Shown here piece after piece: positions 10,447 to 20,778 of a stretch of 64,000 nt of DNA; the stretch's first letter is position 1; each line of letters opens with the position of its first letter. The stretch is taken from NCBI GenBank assembly GCA_946902875.1, contig OX336348.1:15959741-16023740 (forward strand), in the 5' to 3' direction. Below the pieces are notes generated by a model, which saw only the letters and a program-made list of their open reading frames with translations, was not told the DNA's origin and made no database searches. The stretch comes from Nematopogon swammerdamellus (lineage: Eukaryota > Arthropoda > Insecta > Lepidoptera > Adelidae). Made by a program: the position numbers and the translations under genes.

Positions 10447-10745
10447 GTATCTACGCTGCCGGCGGGCCCACTAACAGTCACCTCAACCAATTTCAAAAGA
10501 CAGTCAGAAAGTGATAAATCAGAAGTGAGTGTATTCGATTTTGAATTCGTAGTGTGAGTGATCTGTTCTACTATAAGTTCACTTTTCGTGTTATTCTCCG
10601 TACCCACATGTGACGTTGAACTACCTTCAGTTACATCAACGTGAGCAGCGATCTCTTGGGATGGCCTATGCAAAAGTTTGTGGTGACGGTATTTGCACCC
10701 TTCGGCGCGACAAATCTGCTTCGATTTGCACGTTTAAATTAACTA
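10447..10745 (-). pseudogene. BEL/Pao gag zinc-knuckle fragment
   Basis: On the minus strand the frame reads CKSKQICRAEGCKYRHHKLL and then HRPSQE, the C..C..HH pattern typical of BEL/Pao gag knuckles, followed by an acidic Ser/Thr-rich linker ending GPAGSVDT. After removing the LTR element at 5345-10446 the reading continues with an acidic segment (DEGEDEGSSATL) one base out of frame and then the RNase H remnant. So this is the 5' portion of the Pao relic at 3300-5344, with protease and RT deleted. Confidence 0.75.
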
Positions 10746-10940
10746 TATGAGTAAGGGGTTCCAGGAGCGAGAATTTGGCAGCCTGTCAGTCTGCTAGTAA
10801 TCTCATCCCACCCAGGAGCGCTTCTTGGTTTGAGTTGCGTTACTATGCGTAGAATCTCACTCTCGTTCGTAGGAGACACAAAGGAAGATCTATGATGAAG
10901 AGGCGTCCTTATCGAGTTAGCTAAGTGATCTTCTGTGGTA
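10746..10940 (-). pseudogene. Non-LTR reverse transcriptase fragment (CR1/Jockey type)
   Basis: The minus strand reads SFVSPTNESEILRIVTQLKP and then SAPGWDEI, the segment just upstream of the fingers region in CR1/Jockey-group RTs. Only about 60 codons remain. It abuts the Pao gag fragment at 10745. Confidence 0.55.
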
Positions 10941-11051
10941 TTAAGATTAGGTACGTACTATAATACGTACTTACATAGTTTTTGAGGAAATTGTAGCAAT
11001 GTTCATGGATGGATCATCTTTTCCTGAGCCGCTTGAATTGCCCCGGTTCTT

Positions 11052-11985
11052 CTACTGGTGGCTGCGGTGGTGGTAGGAAGCTTTCAACTTGGTCTTCTCG
11101 GGCAGCTCGGGCGGCTGCTCAATATCGTCATCGTCATCAACTACCGGTGATGATGAGTTCTCGCAATGCTGACCACAGCAGTGCTTGCAGATAAAGGAGC
11201 ATTTTAAACCTACCTTACGGCAAGAGCAGGCTCCACTGCAACCCATCTTGCAACCAAACGAAATTGTTTTTAGGAGAGACAAGGGAGCGACATCTCTGGT
11301 TGTTTGTTGTGGCAGTAGACCAGCAGTGCTGCGTATCCATTCCCACTCCTCCGGGTTCTTGGTGTTTCCCAACCATGTCTGCGTTTGATGGAAACACCGG
11401 CAGGAATGGTGGCGTGCGATATCGTAGGTAGGTGGCAGCCTTGCGAGGTCCACTTTCCCCTTGACCACTGCTCGTGTGAACGTTGAGTAGCGTAGTTCGT
11501 CCAGAGCTGGGTCGGTGGAGTCGCCAGCGTAGAGAGCCGAAAAAATCCGGGCACCAACCTCAGCGATCTCATCATTGCTGGCGAGAGGGTTGAGGAAGCG
11601 CCGGGAGATCTTCTTCAGGTCTTCTGAACTGGTAATGATGCTGCACAACTTCATCTTCCCGTGGCCAAAGATGGTAGATATGGTGTCACAACCAGTGAAT
11701 GTGTGAATGAAAAGGATGTGGTCTTGGTCGAATTTGAAAGAGGTTGAGAAATAGTAGGTATTAGCCGCACCCCCTCTTCCAGGCTTCAGAAATACAAAGT
11801 CACCAACTTTGTATTTCTGACTGATAATTGGTGGCCAAGCCCTGTCATCAGTACAAGGAGGTCTACATCCTCTCCAATTATTGCGACATTTCCGTGCTCC
11901 TTGGTCTTTGAAATGGCGGTCTTGACAATGAGCAAGTCAGCATCTTCCTGTGCCTGATTTACTTCAATGTCACACTTTTTGTACC
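11052..11985 (-). pseudogene. Transposon-type PIN-like/CXC-domain protein, 5'-truncated and frameshifted
   Basis: The minus strand encodes a repeat-associated protein type. The N-terminal remnant has IIGEDVDLLVLMTGL, an acidic PIN/FEN-like motif, then after a frameshift near 11815 YKVGDFVFLKPG and HTFTGCDTISTIFGHGK, then a helical part (11654 downward) and a C-terminal Cys-rich stretch (CKMGCSGACSCRKVGLKCS, then CKHCCGQHCEN) that resembles a tesmin/TSO1 CXC domain. The C terminus with stop is intact. The 5' part is cut by the SINE at about 11983. In this family the GEDxDLL and FTGCDT motifs occur together, as I recall from many invertebrate repeat proteins; the nuclease idea is inference. It may be an unclassified transposon gene rather than a host gene. 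Confidence 0.55.
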
Positions 11986-12301
11986 GTGTGGGGCCGGTAC
12001 TTTAAAATAATAGCCCCACTGCATCTCTCCCCGTGTATGTCGTAAAAGGCGACTAAGGGATATGACTCCCTTCTTATATTACTAGGTGGTAGGGTTTAAC
12101 CCGCCCGGGTTGATATCACCGCTCTGAATGAAAGGTCGGTCGAAATGGCTATGTAAATAGTTTGTGTTTTCCGTCCAGTTCAGTGTAGCCGGCACGACCG
12201 AAGGGAAGCACTGACGTGGCACCAAGTTCATCCGGTGTTATGGGCTGACATCACGGATGTTGTAGGTGATGTAGCCAACCGTGTCAGTTTCCATAAAAAA
12301 A
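11983..12301 (+). mobile_element. SINE (head 'gtaccgtgtggggccggtac')
   Basis: Near-identical to 34446-34770 over its whole length, ending in an A-run. Its tail is shared with the 5S-headed SINE at 2157-2528, so at least two SINE heads use one LINE-type tail. It truncates the protein at 11052-11985. Confidence 0.85.
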
Positions 12302-12310
12302 AAACTTTTT

Positions 12311-12620
12311 TTTTTAATGGATAGAGCGACATGTGGCTTCGTTTCACCTACAAGTAGGTGTATAACGATGCCCATGGATATTCTGTGATGCACGGAGATT
12401 GCGAATGCCATGCCGGCCTGACAGGAGCCTTTTCACGCCCCTTTTGAAGAACCCCAGTACTTGGGAGGAAATAGATGGGCGGGGAGTGCGTTCCACATTT
12501 TCCCAGTTCTGTGAATAAAAGATCTACAGAACCGGTTGGTGCGCTAAATAGGTACCACTCCCTCAAAGGTTCGGACACATAACGCACACACGGCACGATG
12601 ACACATCCAACATTCACCCA
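12311..12620 (-). pseudogene. Non-LTR element 3' coding fragment
   Basis: On the minus strand broken frames read RTGKMWNALPAHLFPPKYW, the C-terminal W-N-x-L-P signature found at the end of many arthropod non-LTR ORF2 proteins, and then a short tail ending at a T-run near 12311. A related copy lies at 34140-34345. Multiple frame breaks; no RT core remains. Confidence 0.6.
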
Positions 12621-12670
12621 CACACACTCACCATCACACACACACACCCTCCCTCACCCTCACCCTCACA
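12590..12670. repeat. CA-rich and CCCTCA microsatellites
   Basis: Runs of CACACA followed by several CCTCAC hexamers. Simple sequence only. Confidence 0.85.
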
Positions 12671-12689
12671 CATACAGTCTTTTCAAATT

Positions 12690-12945
12690 GTATGTTATGT
12701 TATTTAGTTATGTTAGTTAGTTATTATAATTTGTTTTTGCGTAATATGTTGATTGTAATTGTTGTTTGTTTGTTTTTAGTCTTGTCTGTTGGAAAGGGGA
12801 GGAAATCAGCTTCGCTGTCTGGGATAGTGAGTCAGCTGAGTGGGCCCCCTTTTCGTTACATGTTATATGTTTATTTGTATTTGTAATTATTTGAGTTGTT
12901 GTGTGACGAAATAAATCATTTCATTTCATGTCATTTACAATTATG
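12690..12945 (+). other. Possible retroelement 3' tail, no gene
   Basis: T/G-rich stretch ending in 'gaaataaatcatttcatttc', a pentamer-like tail of the type seen at non-LTR 3' ends. A 64-codon open frame (12692-12886) has no recognisable domain. Confidence 0.35.
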
Positions 12946-12949
12946 GAAT

Positions 12950-13830
12950 TTTTCCTTTACTTCATGTGAGACCTTGCTTCTTGCCAAATTTCATTACTCT
13001 AGGTCATCGGTAAGTACCCTATAGGCTTTGATTTCATTTGAGTGAGTTTACAAGTATTAAAATTTTACATAAATAGCTGTATATTTTGATTATGTTGATT
13101 TAGAAGGTTTCATTTTCCAAAAACTCGAAGGGATCGCAGACGTTAGTATTTCATATTAATTTCAACTTGATATCTTGACTCGTTACTGCGAAAAAGGGTC
13201 TTGACATACAAAACAAGATTTTTATTTTTTATATAAGTACAAGTTTAAAATTTTAGAATTTGTCTTTTACTTGTGCTATGAGACCTCGCTTCTTACCAAA
13301 TTTTATGGTTCTAGGTTGAGGGGAAATACCCTATAGGTTTTGATTTGATTTGAGTGAGTTTGAGAGTATGAAATCTGACATAGATGGCCGTATCTTTGGA
13401 TTTCGTTGATTTAGAAGCTTGCATTATCTACACCTTAAATAAATCGTAGATCTTAGTATTTTGTATTAATTTTAATTTGTTATCTTTTTCCGTTCCTGAC
13501 AAAAAGGGTCCTTGACATACAAAACAAACAAAAAATTTTTAATGTCACAGAACTATTAATTTACAATTTTCATATTTTTTCCTGTACTTGTGCTGTGACT
13601 TGTGAGACCTTGCCTCTTACGAAATTTCATTATTCTAGGTTAACGGGAAGTAGATAGGTTTTGATTTGATTTGCCAATAGCAAAATATGTGACATAAATA
13701 GCCTTATTTAGGTGATTGCGTTGACTTAGAAGCTTAAATTTTTTACACCTCCGAGGAAACGTAGATTTTAGTATTTTAAATTAATTTCAACTTGATACCT
13801 CTACCCGTTCCTGAGAAAAACGGTCTTGAC
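12950..13830. repeat. Three diverged ~310-bp direct repeats
   Basis: Units start near 12950, 13260 and 13575. Each holds 'gtgagacct[tc]gc', 'ataggttttgatttgattt' and 'ttaatttcaacttgatacct', and each leads to 'aagggtcttgacatacaaaa'. They precede a (GACA)n/(CAGC)n tract and the 'ctataagggttccg' motif (13830-13932). This end also starts the Ig/Fn3 duplication unit (partner near 50373). Confidence 0.75.
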
Positions 13831-14013
13831 AGACAGAGAGACAGCCAGCCAGCCAGCCAGACAGACAGACGGACAACAAAGTGATCCTATAAGGGTTCCG
13901 TTTTTTCCTCCTTCGAGGTACGGAACCCTAAAAATTGATGAAAACTCTTAAAATCTTAAAAAGACAAATTGGTCTAAGCGTCAAAGAGATGATGCGCCAA
14001 GACACTTTTTGTC

Positions 14014-14125
14014 AACCTCGGTAGCTCAGTAGTGCGATCGATCAACTGTCGGTCGTAATCATAAGCACACCTGGGCGCGGTCAGTACTTCGATGGGTGAC
14101 CGCTTGACCGTAGGAGGCTAGAATG
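14014..14125 (+). repeat. 5S-like SINE head fragment
   Basis: 'tcaacctcggtagctcag' to 'tgaccgcttgaccgtaggag' matches the SINE heads at 2157 and 50643. The tail is missing. Confidence 0.75.
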
Positions 14126-14299
14126 TGCTAATCTTGATGGTGTTGAACTTAAAGAGGATGTTTCTGATGTTGACAATGATGATTGCCTTAATAGAGTTGA
14201 AAATAAATTTTAATGATAAAGATGTTATCATTATTGTGATCGTGATGATGATGTTAATGATGACGTTGCTAACCACTATGATGACGATTTAAATTCCAG

Positions 14300-14439
14300 A
14301 CACACCTCACATCGACCGCACGAACCTCAACCCGAAGGGGTTTCAAGAGGGCGAGCTTATCTCAATCGACGTGAATGTGACAGGAACACCAGCGCCCACG
14401 GTGCAGTGGTTCAAGAAATGGAAGAATGAAGAGACAAAT
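14300..14439 (+). CDS. Twitchin/projectin-like gene, module 1 exon A (Ig, N-terminal half)
   Basis: After the acceptor 'aaattccag' the exon reads (x)TPHIDRTNLNPKGF, ISIDVNVTGTPAPTVQWFKK. This is the A to C strands of an I-set Ig domain with the core Trp in VQWFKK. The 5' end is phase 1 and the 3' end is phase 0 at donor gttcgt, which departs from the GTRAGT consensus but is kept in all three modules. It joins exon B at 14648. This family of giant proteins sits in the sarcomere along thick or connecting filaments as a spring and scaffold. The start lies far upstream, outside what can be seen. Confidence 0.8.
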
Positions 14440-14647
14440 GTTCGTTCCATTTCTATAAAGTAGAGGTTTGGAAATATGAATAGGCTCTCATCATGGATGC
14501 AGCAAGTGATGTCAGGATAAATGGGACAGGTTTTATAGAAATATGTTATGTAAAATATCCTTCTAGAACTACGAAGAGCCTATATTCCAAACTTAAGCCC
14601 TGCTGAAATCACATTTTTGTTCAAATTGTTATTTCTAAACTCACCAG

Positions 14648-14885
14648 GTTCCCGACGAGTTTATCAAAGATGAAGTTTATCAAACCACGCTGAACATCGA
14701 AAAGTCACTTCGCAAACACACCGGTACTTATATCATCCTGGCAACTAATAAATATGGCACCGATAAGGCTGAAGTCAATATCACTGTCTTCAGTGCTCCT
14801 GGCGAACCTGTCGGTCCTCTCAACGTGTCTTATATCACTAAGAGTAGCTGCAAGCTGAGCTGGAAGAAACCTGACGACGATGGAG
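14648..14885 (+). CDS. Twitchin/projectin-like gene, module 1 exon B (Ig end + Fn3 start)
   Basis: Acceptor 'aaactcaccag', phase 0. The first half, VPDEFIKDEVYQTTLNIEKS then HTGTYIILATNKYGTDKAEV, is the D to G strands of an Ig domain (the usual D-x-G-x-Y here reads H-T-G-T-Y). The linker APGEPVGPLNV leads into the first Fn3 strands (KSSCKLSWKKPDDDGG), with the Fn3 Trp in LSW. It ends in phase 1 at a strong donor (gtgagatc). Fusing an Ig end with an Fn3 start in one exon is typical of this gene family and rules out independent genes. Confidence 0.85.
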
Positions 14886-15102
14886 GTGAGATCTGATGTT
14901 AATATGAGGACTTTGAAGCATTACGAGCAACCTTAGCGTTCCATACTGACAGTGCCAAAGGGCCCATAGATTCCTTTCTTTGCAAGTGTGTATATCCATT
15001 TGCTGTCTATCAATGGAATATCTTAAAGAAATCTTTGCTGCGAAGGTGGATTCCGACCACTACCACTTGACAATACTGATTCTTTAACGATTATGTCCAC
15101 AG

Positions 15103-15303
15103 GCATGCCAGTGCACTACGTAGTAGAAAAGATAGGGACGGCTGGTAGCTGGGAATCAGACGGCAAGACCAACGACACGGACATAGGCGTCCTTGGACTC
15201 CAAGAGGGAAAATTGTATAAGTTCAGGGTAAAGGCCGTCAATAATTGGGGAGAATCGAAATGGCTAGAGACCGATGGATTCATTAGGGCCAAGAATTTGG
15301 ATG
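15103..15303 (+). CDS. Twitchin/projectin-like gene, module 1 exon C (Fn3, C-terminal part)
   Basis: Acceptor 'gattatgtccacag', phase 1 at both ends (201 bp). It completes the Fn3 begun in exon B: GMPVHYVVEKIG, then LQEGKLYKFRVKAVNNWGES, then LETDGF and AKNLDG. The Y-x-F-R-V-x-A-V-N core is the classic Fn3 F strand. The next visible exon of the right phase is 50941, so the following intron would be 35.6 kb and is filled by the transposon nest. Confidence 0.85.
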
Positions 15304-16639
15304 GTGAGTTGGATGTTAATATTTTTTTCTCGAAGAGCCTACGTACGATACTTGACCGACTGACACACAAAACGTTTTATTACATTTGACCATACGGGTA
15401 AATTTGAGTTGCATTATTTTGCATGTTAAATGAATTGTTACGGGGCCATGGCACTCCGTAATAATGGCAGTATATTTCTTTCATTTTATACCATTACAGT
15501 AGTTAGTGTCTAACGGTACCCATGGGCATCCAATGATGGAGAAACGCCACAAAATGTCAAGCCAGCCTAGCTAGATAGATAGGTGCTTATTTAAGTCCCT
15601 TGTAAAGAACTGCACCGCGCAACCGCACTGAATGAAAGGTCGGTTGAAACGGCTATGTATATAGTTCGTGTTTTTACTCTTTAGATAGAGATTTTCTCGT
15701 GGTTTTGCAAAGTAAATTAATGGTATCGTAAAATAATAGCTGGTAACCCTGAGAGAGAGAAAAACATTCAATATTGCCAATTTAATATTATTTGATTTAA
15801 TCAAAATTTTTGGCTTTATTTAGTTTTTCAGTGAGTCAAATCTAACTAGCTATAGCTTGAATACCGTCAAGCGTATCAAAAAAATACGTACAGTATTTTT
15901 TGTTTAGAATTTAATAAGGTTTATGTTTTCTTCAGACATAATTTTCGTAACTATTATAGTTTCATTCAAAATAAAAAATGAAAAACACATTTAACCGGGA
16001 CACATTTCACGGTGACGGGCGTGAAGCGCAGGCGAAAGGGAGAGGAGAGAAGAGAGGGAGACTTGGTTAGCTTTGAACACCACATCTAAAATTATCACGT
16101 CATATCGTTTGAAAAGTTTATTAATTTGTTTATATGAAAAACATAGAATGACCGTACTAATATGGCTACGTAGTATGTAATACGTAGTTTGGCTTGTACT
16201 AAGCGGGAAGCGCATTACCAGGTGCACTACATACCACTGGAATTACCAAACCAGTAGTTTTGCCTCTAGATCTGGATATTTCTGATGAACTGATGAGTTC
16301 ACGAGTGTACCCTGGGGGATCGCTGGGTGGCCGCTCTGTTTAGAACCCACCCTTAGTGGATAATTCTTTGTCTGGCACAAATACAATTATGTAATTTTAT
16401 ACCGATCACCGTTCTGCTGCAACCTACGATATGCTATATGTAGTACATATTCTTAATAAATGGTAACAAATTGTATAAAATTAAATTTTATGTGTGTATA
16501 CTCGTACCGTGGGTGTGAGTATTGGCCTATATGCGTAGTTTTGCATAATTAAATGTGGCAATAAATTCATAATTCACTCCACTATAAACACCGCGATGTG
16601 TTTTGTTCTATATTTAGTAAACTTAAGCTGACTTAGAAA
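15304..16639 (+). other. Intron sequence, no gene
   Basis: 15304-15835 is duplicated at 52222-53018, including a SINE tail piece ('ccgcactgaatgaaaggtcg'). From 15836 to 16639 the sequence is AT-rich and unassigned; the open frames there have no domain. Confidence 0.5.
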
Positions 16640-17423
16640 TACCGTGATTAAAAAATTTGCCAAGTGCGAGTTGGACTCGCGCACCGAGGTTTCCGTGTCA
16701 TCACTCAATATAAAAAGTCTAAAGGCTAGTAAAGAAGTATCGTTAAACTACCTCAAATCATTTATCCCTCAGAATTCTGAATCAGCGAAATTTGCATCTG
16801 TCACATACCTAGAGAGTAATTAAGGACCTGAAATCTAAACGCTCCCTAGACCTTTGTGTAAATGACTGTCTAAAACATGGCATATTCCCAGATTCACTAA
16901 AAGTAGCCAAAGTCATACCTTTGTATAAAAAGGGATGCCATAAGGGTCCTGTCTCTATATTGCCAGTTTTCAGCAAAGTTTTTGATTTTTTTTTTTTTGG
17001 AAAATCTGTTAATTAAATTCCTTACAGTCACCTTTTAAATTTTAAACAATTTGGATTTCGGAAAGGGCTGTTTAACTTCCCTAGACGACTCTCAGCATAA
17101 TTATGACATCTTTTGTGACCTGTCCAAAGCCTTTGACTGTGTAAATCATGAAATATTACTAATGAAACTAGAACATTATGGTATAAGAGACAATGAATTG
17201 CGTATATTCCAATCATATTTAGAAAATAGAGATCAAATATGTGACGTCAATGGCTTAAAGTCGAATGTAGAAGTCAATCACAATGGGTGTACCGCGGGGT
17301 TCTATCTTGGGACCATTATTGTTTCTAACTTATGTTAACGACATATCGAGCTGTATAACAGACGATATACACATGGTAATGTTTGCAGATGATATCTCAG
17401 TTGTACTAAAAAGCAATGACACA
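16640..17423 (+). pseudogene. CR1/Jockey-like non-LTR reverse transcriptase, part 1
   Basis: Broken frames read LKVAKVIPLYKKGCHKGPVS, a degraded fingers region, then FCDLSKAFDCVNHEILLMKL (first catalytic Asp), then after a frameshift near 17285 MGVPRGSILGPLLF and MVMFADDISVVLKS (FADD catalytic pair). It stops at 17423 where an LTR element enters, and goes on at 21762. Stops and shifts show it is dead. It and the pieces at 21762-22434 and 49574-50070 read as one element. Confidence 0.8.
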
Positions 17424-18055
17424 TGTTCGGGGCAGCATTCACCCGCCCGAATGGGTGCCCAGCTCTTCTGGGGTTCCGGCGTCTTCCGTGTTGTCGTTAG
17501 GAGGGGCGCGCAGCAGGGAGCAACCAGCCGGACTGGAGCGGCGCTCAGCAGGGATCAGCCAGCTGGACAGGAGCGGCGGCCGGACAGGAGCGGCGGCCGG
17601 ACAGGAGCGGCGGCCGGACAGGAGAGGCGGCCGGACAGGAGCGGCGGCCGGACAGGAGCGGCGGCCGGACAGGAGCGGCGGCCGGACAGGAGCGGCAGCC
17701 GGGGTTCCCCTGGTGGTCCTTGGTAGTCAGTCCTCAGGCCCAGGCCCTCCGAGTTTCCTCGGAAGGAACTGACACCCTTTTCTGGCCGCTATGTCCTGCT
17801 TAGGTGAAAGTGACCGTGAAGTGAGCCCTTTCCGTTTTTTTAATAGCGGCTCCTTTTTTTAATAGCAATTTCGAAATTTTGAATTTAAATATATTTCGAA
17901 CGTAGAAGCTTTTTCAAAATCAGCCAGCTTTATTTAAGACTCTAGTATGTCAATTTAACGTCAAATGTCACTCGCGCGTTCTTGCCTGCCAGTGAGCGAG
18001 CATAATAATATTGTCTGTAGGGTTTTCAAACTTAGAATGCAGATTGGCGCCAACA
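17424..18055 (-). repeat. 3' LTR with 8 VNTR units
   Basis: 632 bp. It carries a 17-bp tandem repeat (ggacaggagcggcggcc) at 17565-17701, about 8 units. Outside this tract it is nearly the same as 20779-21761. Confidence 0.9.
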
Positions 18056-18067
18056 TTCTCCCCTCCG
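18056..18067 (-). promoter_or_regulatory. Polypurine tract of the Pao element
   Basis: Minus strand reads CGGAGGGGAGAA directly before the LTR start TGTTGG, the expected plus-strand DNA primer site. Confidence 0.8.
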
Positions 18068-18242
18068 TAGAATACCGTCGGTGTTCTACTCTTCTTCTTG
18101 GGGCGCCAGCTCTTTCGTTGGTAGCAAGACTAGTCGTCGGACCGGTCGTCGTAGTAGGTCCGTCGTTGTCCGCACGTCGACCACCCGAACTCGGCCGTCC
18201 GGGCCCGGGAAGATGCTCTCAATTCGGCCTCTTGGCTAAATG

Positions 18243-19355
18243 TTACGGGGCAGGCTCGGGTCCACCACCAAGACGACATCTTCCGGAGCGAGGTCTCTTT
18301 GTTCTTTTCCCGCACGTCCCCGGGGAAGCAGCGTCGGTAAGTAGTCTCTTAGCCAACGACTCCAGAAGTGGTCGGCTTAGGCGCTGAGCAGTGCGCCATG
18401 TTGCCCGGCCCACAAGGTCGTTGTCAGTGGTGCGGAGGGGCACCGGCGCTCCTGATGACGTCCCTAGTAGGAAGTGGTTTGGTGTTAGTGCCTCTTCGTC
18501 ATCAGGGTCGCAGGACATGTGTGTGAGCGGCCTGCTGTTCACAATGTGTTCCGCTTCACACAGCAGCGTCGTGAGCACCTCTTCACGTGGTGCGCGCTCG
18601 CGCAGTGTTGCTACCAGCGCTGTCTTCACAGAGCGTACCGTGCGCTCCCACACGCCAGCCATGTTTGGAGCCCCATATGGCAGGAACCGCCAGTCGATGC
18701 CTAAGCTCCCGGCTGCTTCACCCAGCTGCTCTAGCTCCGCCTGCGCCTCCATAAGTTCCCGGTTCGCGCCCACGAAGTTGGTCCCGTTGTCGCTCCAGAT
18801 CACGGCCGGAGTTCCGCGCCGCGCCATCATCCGGCGTAGCGCGAGCAGCATGCTGTCGGCAGACAGGCCAGCTGCCAGTTCGAGGTGCACCGCTCGTGTC
18901 GTCAGACAGGTAAAAAGCGCGCCCCAGCGCTTCTCCCTGCGGCGTCCAACTGTCACCTCCATTGGACCGAAGTAGTCCACTCCACTGTTGGTGAATGGGC
19001 GCTGGTGGTGACTAAAACGAAAACTTGGTAAGTCACGAGGAGGAGGAAGCCGCGGCGCATCCCGATTCATGCGGCACCACCTGCATGCGCGCGCTATTCC
19101 TCGTAACGTATTGCGTAGCCGGACTACCCAAAATTGTTGTCTAATTTCGTTCATTACTGTAGCATGGTTCCCATGCTGCATTTTTCGATGATATTCTTCG
19201 ACCAATAGCCTTGTATACTGGTCATCGCCGTGAAGAATAATGGGTCTCTTGAAATTATCGGAGACCCCGCGTGCGGCATTCATCCTGCCACCTACGCGTA
19301 GTATTCCGTTTTCGTCCGGTTTCGGCGCGAGCGTGGCGAGCTGCGTGCTTTTCAT
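18243..19355 (-). CDS. BEL/Pao integrase
   Basis: A 370-aa open frame. It begins in the pre-integrase region (GILRVGGRMNAARGV), has the zinc-binding H..H..C..C part (HRKMQHGNHATVMNEIRQQF, CRWCRMNRD), then the rve core with all three acids: GVDYFGP, WSDNGTNF and GVWERTVRS. Then comes NSRPLTHMSCDP and the lead into the C-terminal domain. Near 18310 the frame shifts: the DUF5641 part (LPRNIWPRGRIESIFPGPDG) continues in another frame to about 18070. Integrase inserts the cDNA into host DNA. The core is complete but the C-terminal shift and lack of RT make this copy inactive alone. Confidence 0.85.
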   Translation of the reverse strand: MKSTQLATLAPKPDENGILRVGGRMNAARGVSDNFKRPIILHGDDQYTRLLVEEYHRKMQHGNHATVMNEIRQQFWVVRLRNTLRGIARACRWCRMNRDAPRLPPPRDLPSFRFSHHQRPFTNSGVDYFGPMEVTVGRRREKRWGALFTCLTTRAVHLELAAGLSADSMLLALRRMMARRGTPAVIWSDNGTNFVGANRELMEAQAELEQLGEAAGSLGIDWRFLPYGAPNMAGVWERTVRSVKTALVATLRERAPREEVLTTLLCEAEHIVNSRPLTHMSCDPDDEEALTPNHFLLGTSSGAPVPLRTTDNDLVGRATWRTAQRLSRPLLESLAKRLLTDAASPGTCGKRTKRPRSGRCRLGGGPEPAP

Positions 19356-19399
19356 TAAACTTTTTAAGTCGGATTGTACTGTTTTTATCCACTTCTCTT

Positions 19400-20589
19400 C
19401 TGCTGCACCGACTGCACCGAGTTTTCCAATGTCTCTTGTGTGCGTCCTCGAGAACGGAGCTGTTGGCTGGCTTGCGTGTCTTTCTCCGGTTTAGCAGAGT
19501 CGCCAGAACGGTGGCGTACCCCGCGGTGGGTGTTGATACTGCTTCCTTTAATAGAGCGATGAACTGAAGCACGCGCGCGGTAACTCTCATTAAACGCTTC
19601 CATTTTGTTCTAATTCGGCATTCGTACTCGTCGAGTAGATCGGGGCTGTCGTCTTGGAGCGGCTTTGTCAGCAGCACCTTCTTCTTTGTTGCATCAATGA
19701 GGTCGCGGGGACGTCCGTAGATTCGTTGTAAATCTTGAAGGACTCGTTCCGGGTCGCAGCCGCTGCTGAGCAGGTAGGCTTCCACTCTGTCTCTAGCACC
19801 GCCAGTGAGCGCCATGCGGAGGCGCGTCATATTCTCAACGGCGGTGTAGGTATATGCCGCGTTCGTCTCGCGGTATGACGCCAGGAAAGCCAGCCATTCA
19901 GACCGTTCTCCGCTGAAACGAGGCAGGTCACGGTGACGTGGGTGGAACGGTTGTGGTTGCGACGGGCGGTCGGCGAGCTTCTTCAATTCCGCCGCCAGAG
20001 CGGCCATTCCGTCGCTCGGAGTGCTTGCGACCGCAGGTACCAGTGAGGCGGCGGTGCGCTCGGGCGCGGCCGTGGTGTACGCGGTGGCGGCAGCCCGTCC
20101 AGGCGCACAGACATTGAGTCGTAAAGAATCGAAAGTGGCGACACGCCGGTCCAGCGAGAGTGTGCGTGTCGCAGCTGCTGTCGGCTCGCTCTGGAGCATA
20201 GCCACGATGTGCTTCGCGGGTTCGTAGGGAGGGGTAGTCAGCAGTTCCCTCCCCTCCGTGGCGTCCACGTATTGACGTACTGACGTGACGTCGTCTTGCG
20301 AGGTTTCTTCGTCTTCGAGGTCGAGTAGCTCTTGAATCTTCTGCGCGGTGAGGACACGTACTCTTTCGATTTCGGCTTCATCGCGTCTTCTTTCAGCTTT
20401 CTCTCTGAGACGCTCCGCGTTGGCAAGCTCGACGGAGGCTTCGTGCTCTGCCCTCAGTCGGCGCATGCGGGCAGCAGACACGTTAGAGCGGCGCGAAGAG
20501 CTGCCGACTGATGCAGCGGATGTAGTGGAGTGTGTCGGTTTTTCCGTCGGCACAACCGCGTCGTCTAGCGCGCAATCTTGCGGACTCAA
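19400..20589 (-). CDS. BEL/Pao gag-like protein, 3' end lost by deletion
   Basis: An open frame from MSPQDCALDDAVVP. It has a long helical, charged segment (RRLRAEHEASVELANAERLR), then the conserved gag part (LPRFSGERSEWLAFLASYRE), then LRMALTGGARDRVEAYLLSS and DLQRIYGRPRDLI, which match the DUF1759 region of Pao gag. It forms the particle that packages the RNA. Near 19480-19400 the frame decays and runs into the integrase reading, marking the joint of the deletion that removed protease to RNase H. The zinc knuckle is also missing. Confidence 0.8.
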
Positions 20590-20760
20590 CAGCGGTTAGA
20601 CAATGCCGACACCGCCGGCTGCCGGGCCAGCGGTGCCGTCATGGCTGCTAGCGGCCACACCTGAGTCGGTGGGCGGCGGTAGTGACGTCAGAAGATGCCC
20701 AGCTGCAGCAGCTGCAGGAGCCTTCGCCTTGCTTCGGGTCTCCCTCGACGACATCACGGA

Positions 20761-20777
20761 TCCGGCTCGAAGGACCA
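20761..20777 (-). promoter_or_regulatory. Primer binding site, tRNA-Tyr type
   Basis: The + strand tccggctcgaaggacca equals the 3' end of insect tRNA-Tyr including CCA, as I recall that tRNA. It lies one base inside the 5' LTR, the normal primer position. Confidence 0.75.
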
Positions 20778-20778
20778 A

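Larger units (their letters stand above)
13757..15835 (+). repeat. Ig/Fn3 module 1 duplication unit (partner 50373-53018)
   Basis: Exons and introns both align to 50373-53018: the (GACA)n tract, the 5S-like SINE head at 14014-14125, introns such as 'gtgatcgtgatgatgatgtt', and the 3' intron down to 'tttggctttatt'. The partner has two extra insertions (51695-51990 and 52579-52843). The shared SINE shows the duplication came after it. Confidence 0.85.

Noticed and set aside
15116..15370. 84-aa minus-strand open frame
   Set aside because: Antisense of Fn3 exon C of module 1.
16275..16330. Possible hammerhead ribozyme ('ctgatgaactgatgagttca')
   Set aside because: A CTGATGA core is present, but the required CGAAA after stem II is missing (cacgag instead), and stems do not close.
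18391..18975. 194-aa + strand open frame
   Set aside because: Antisense shadow of the GC-rich integrase gene.
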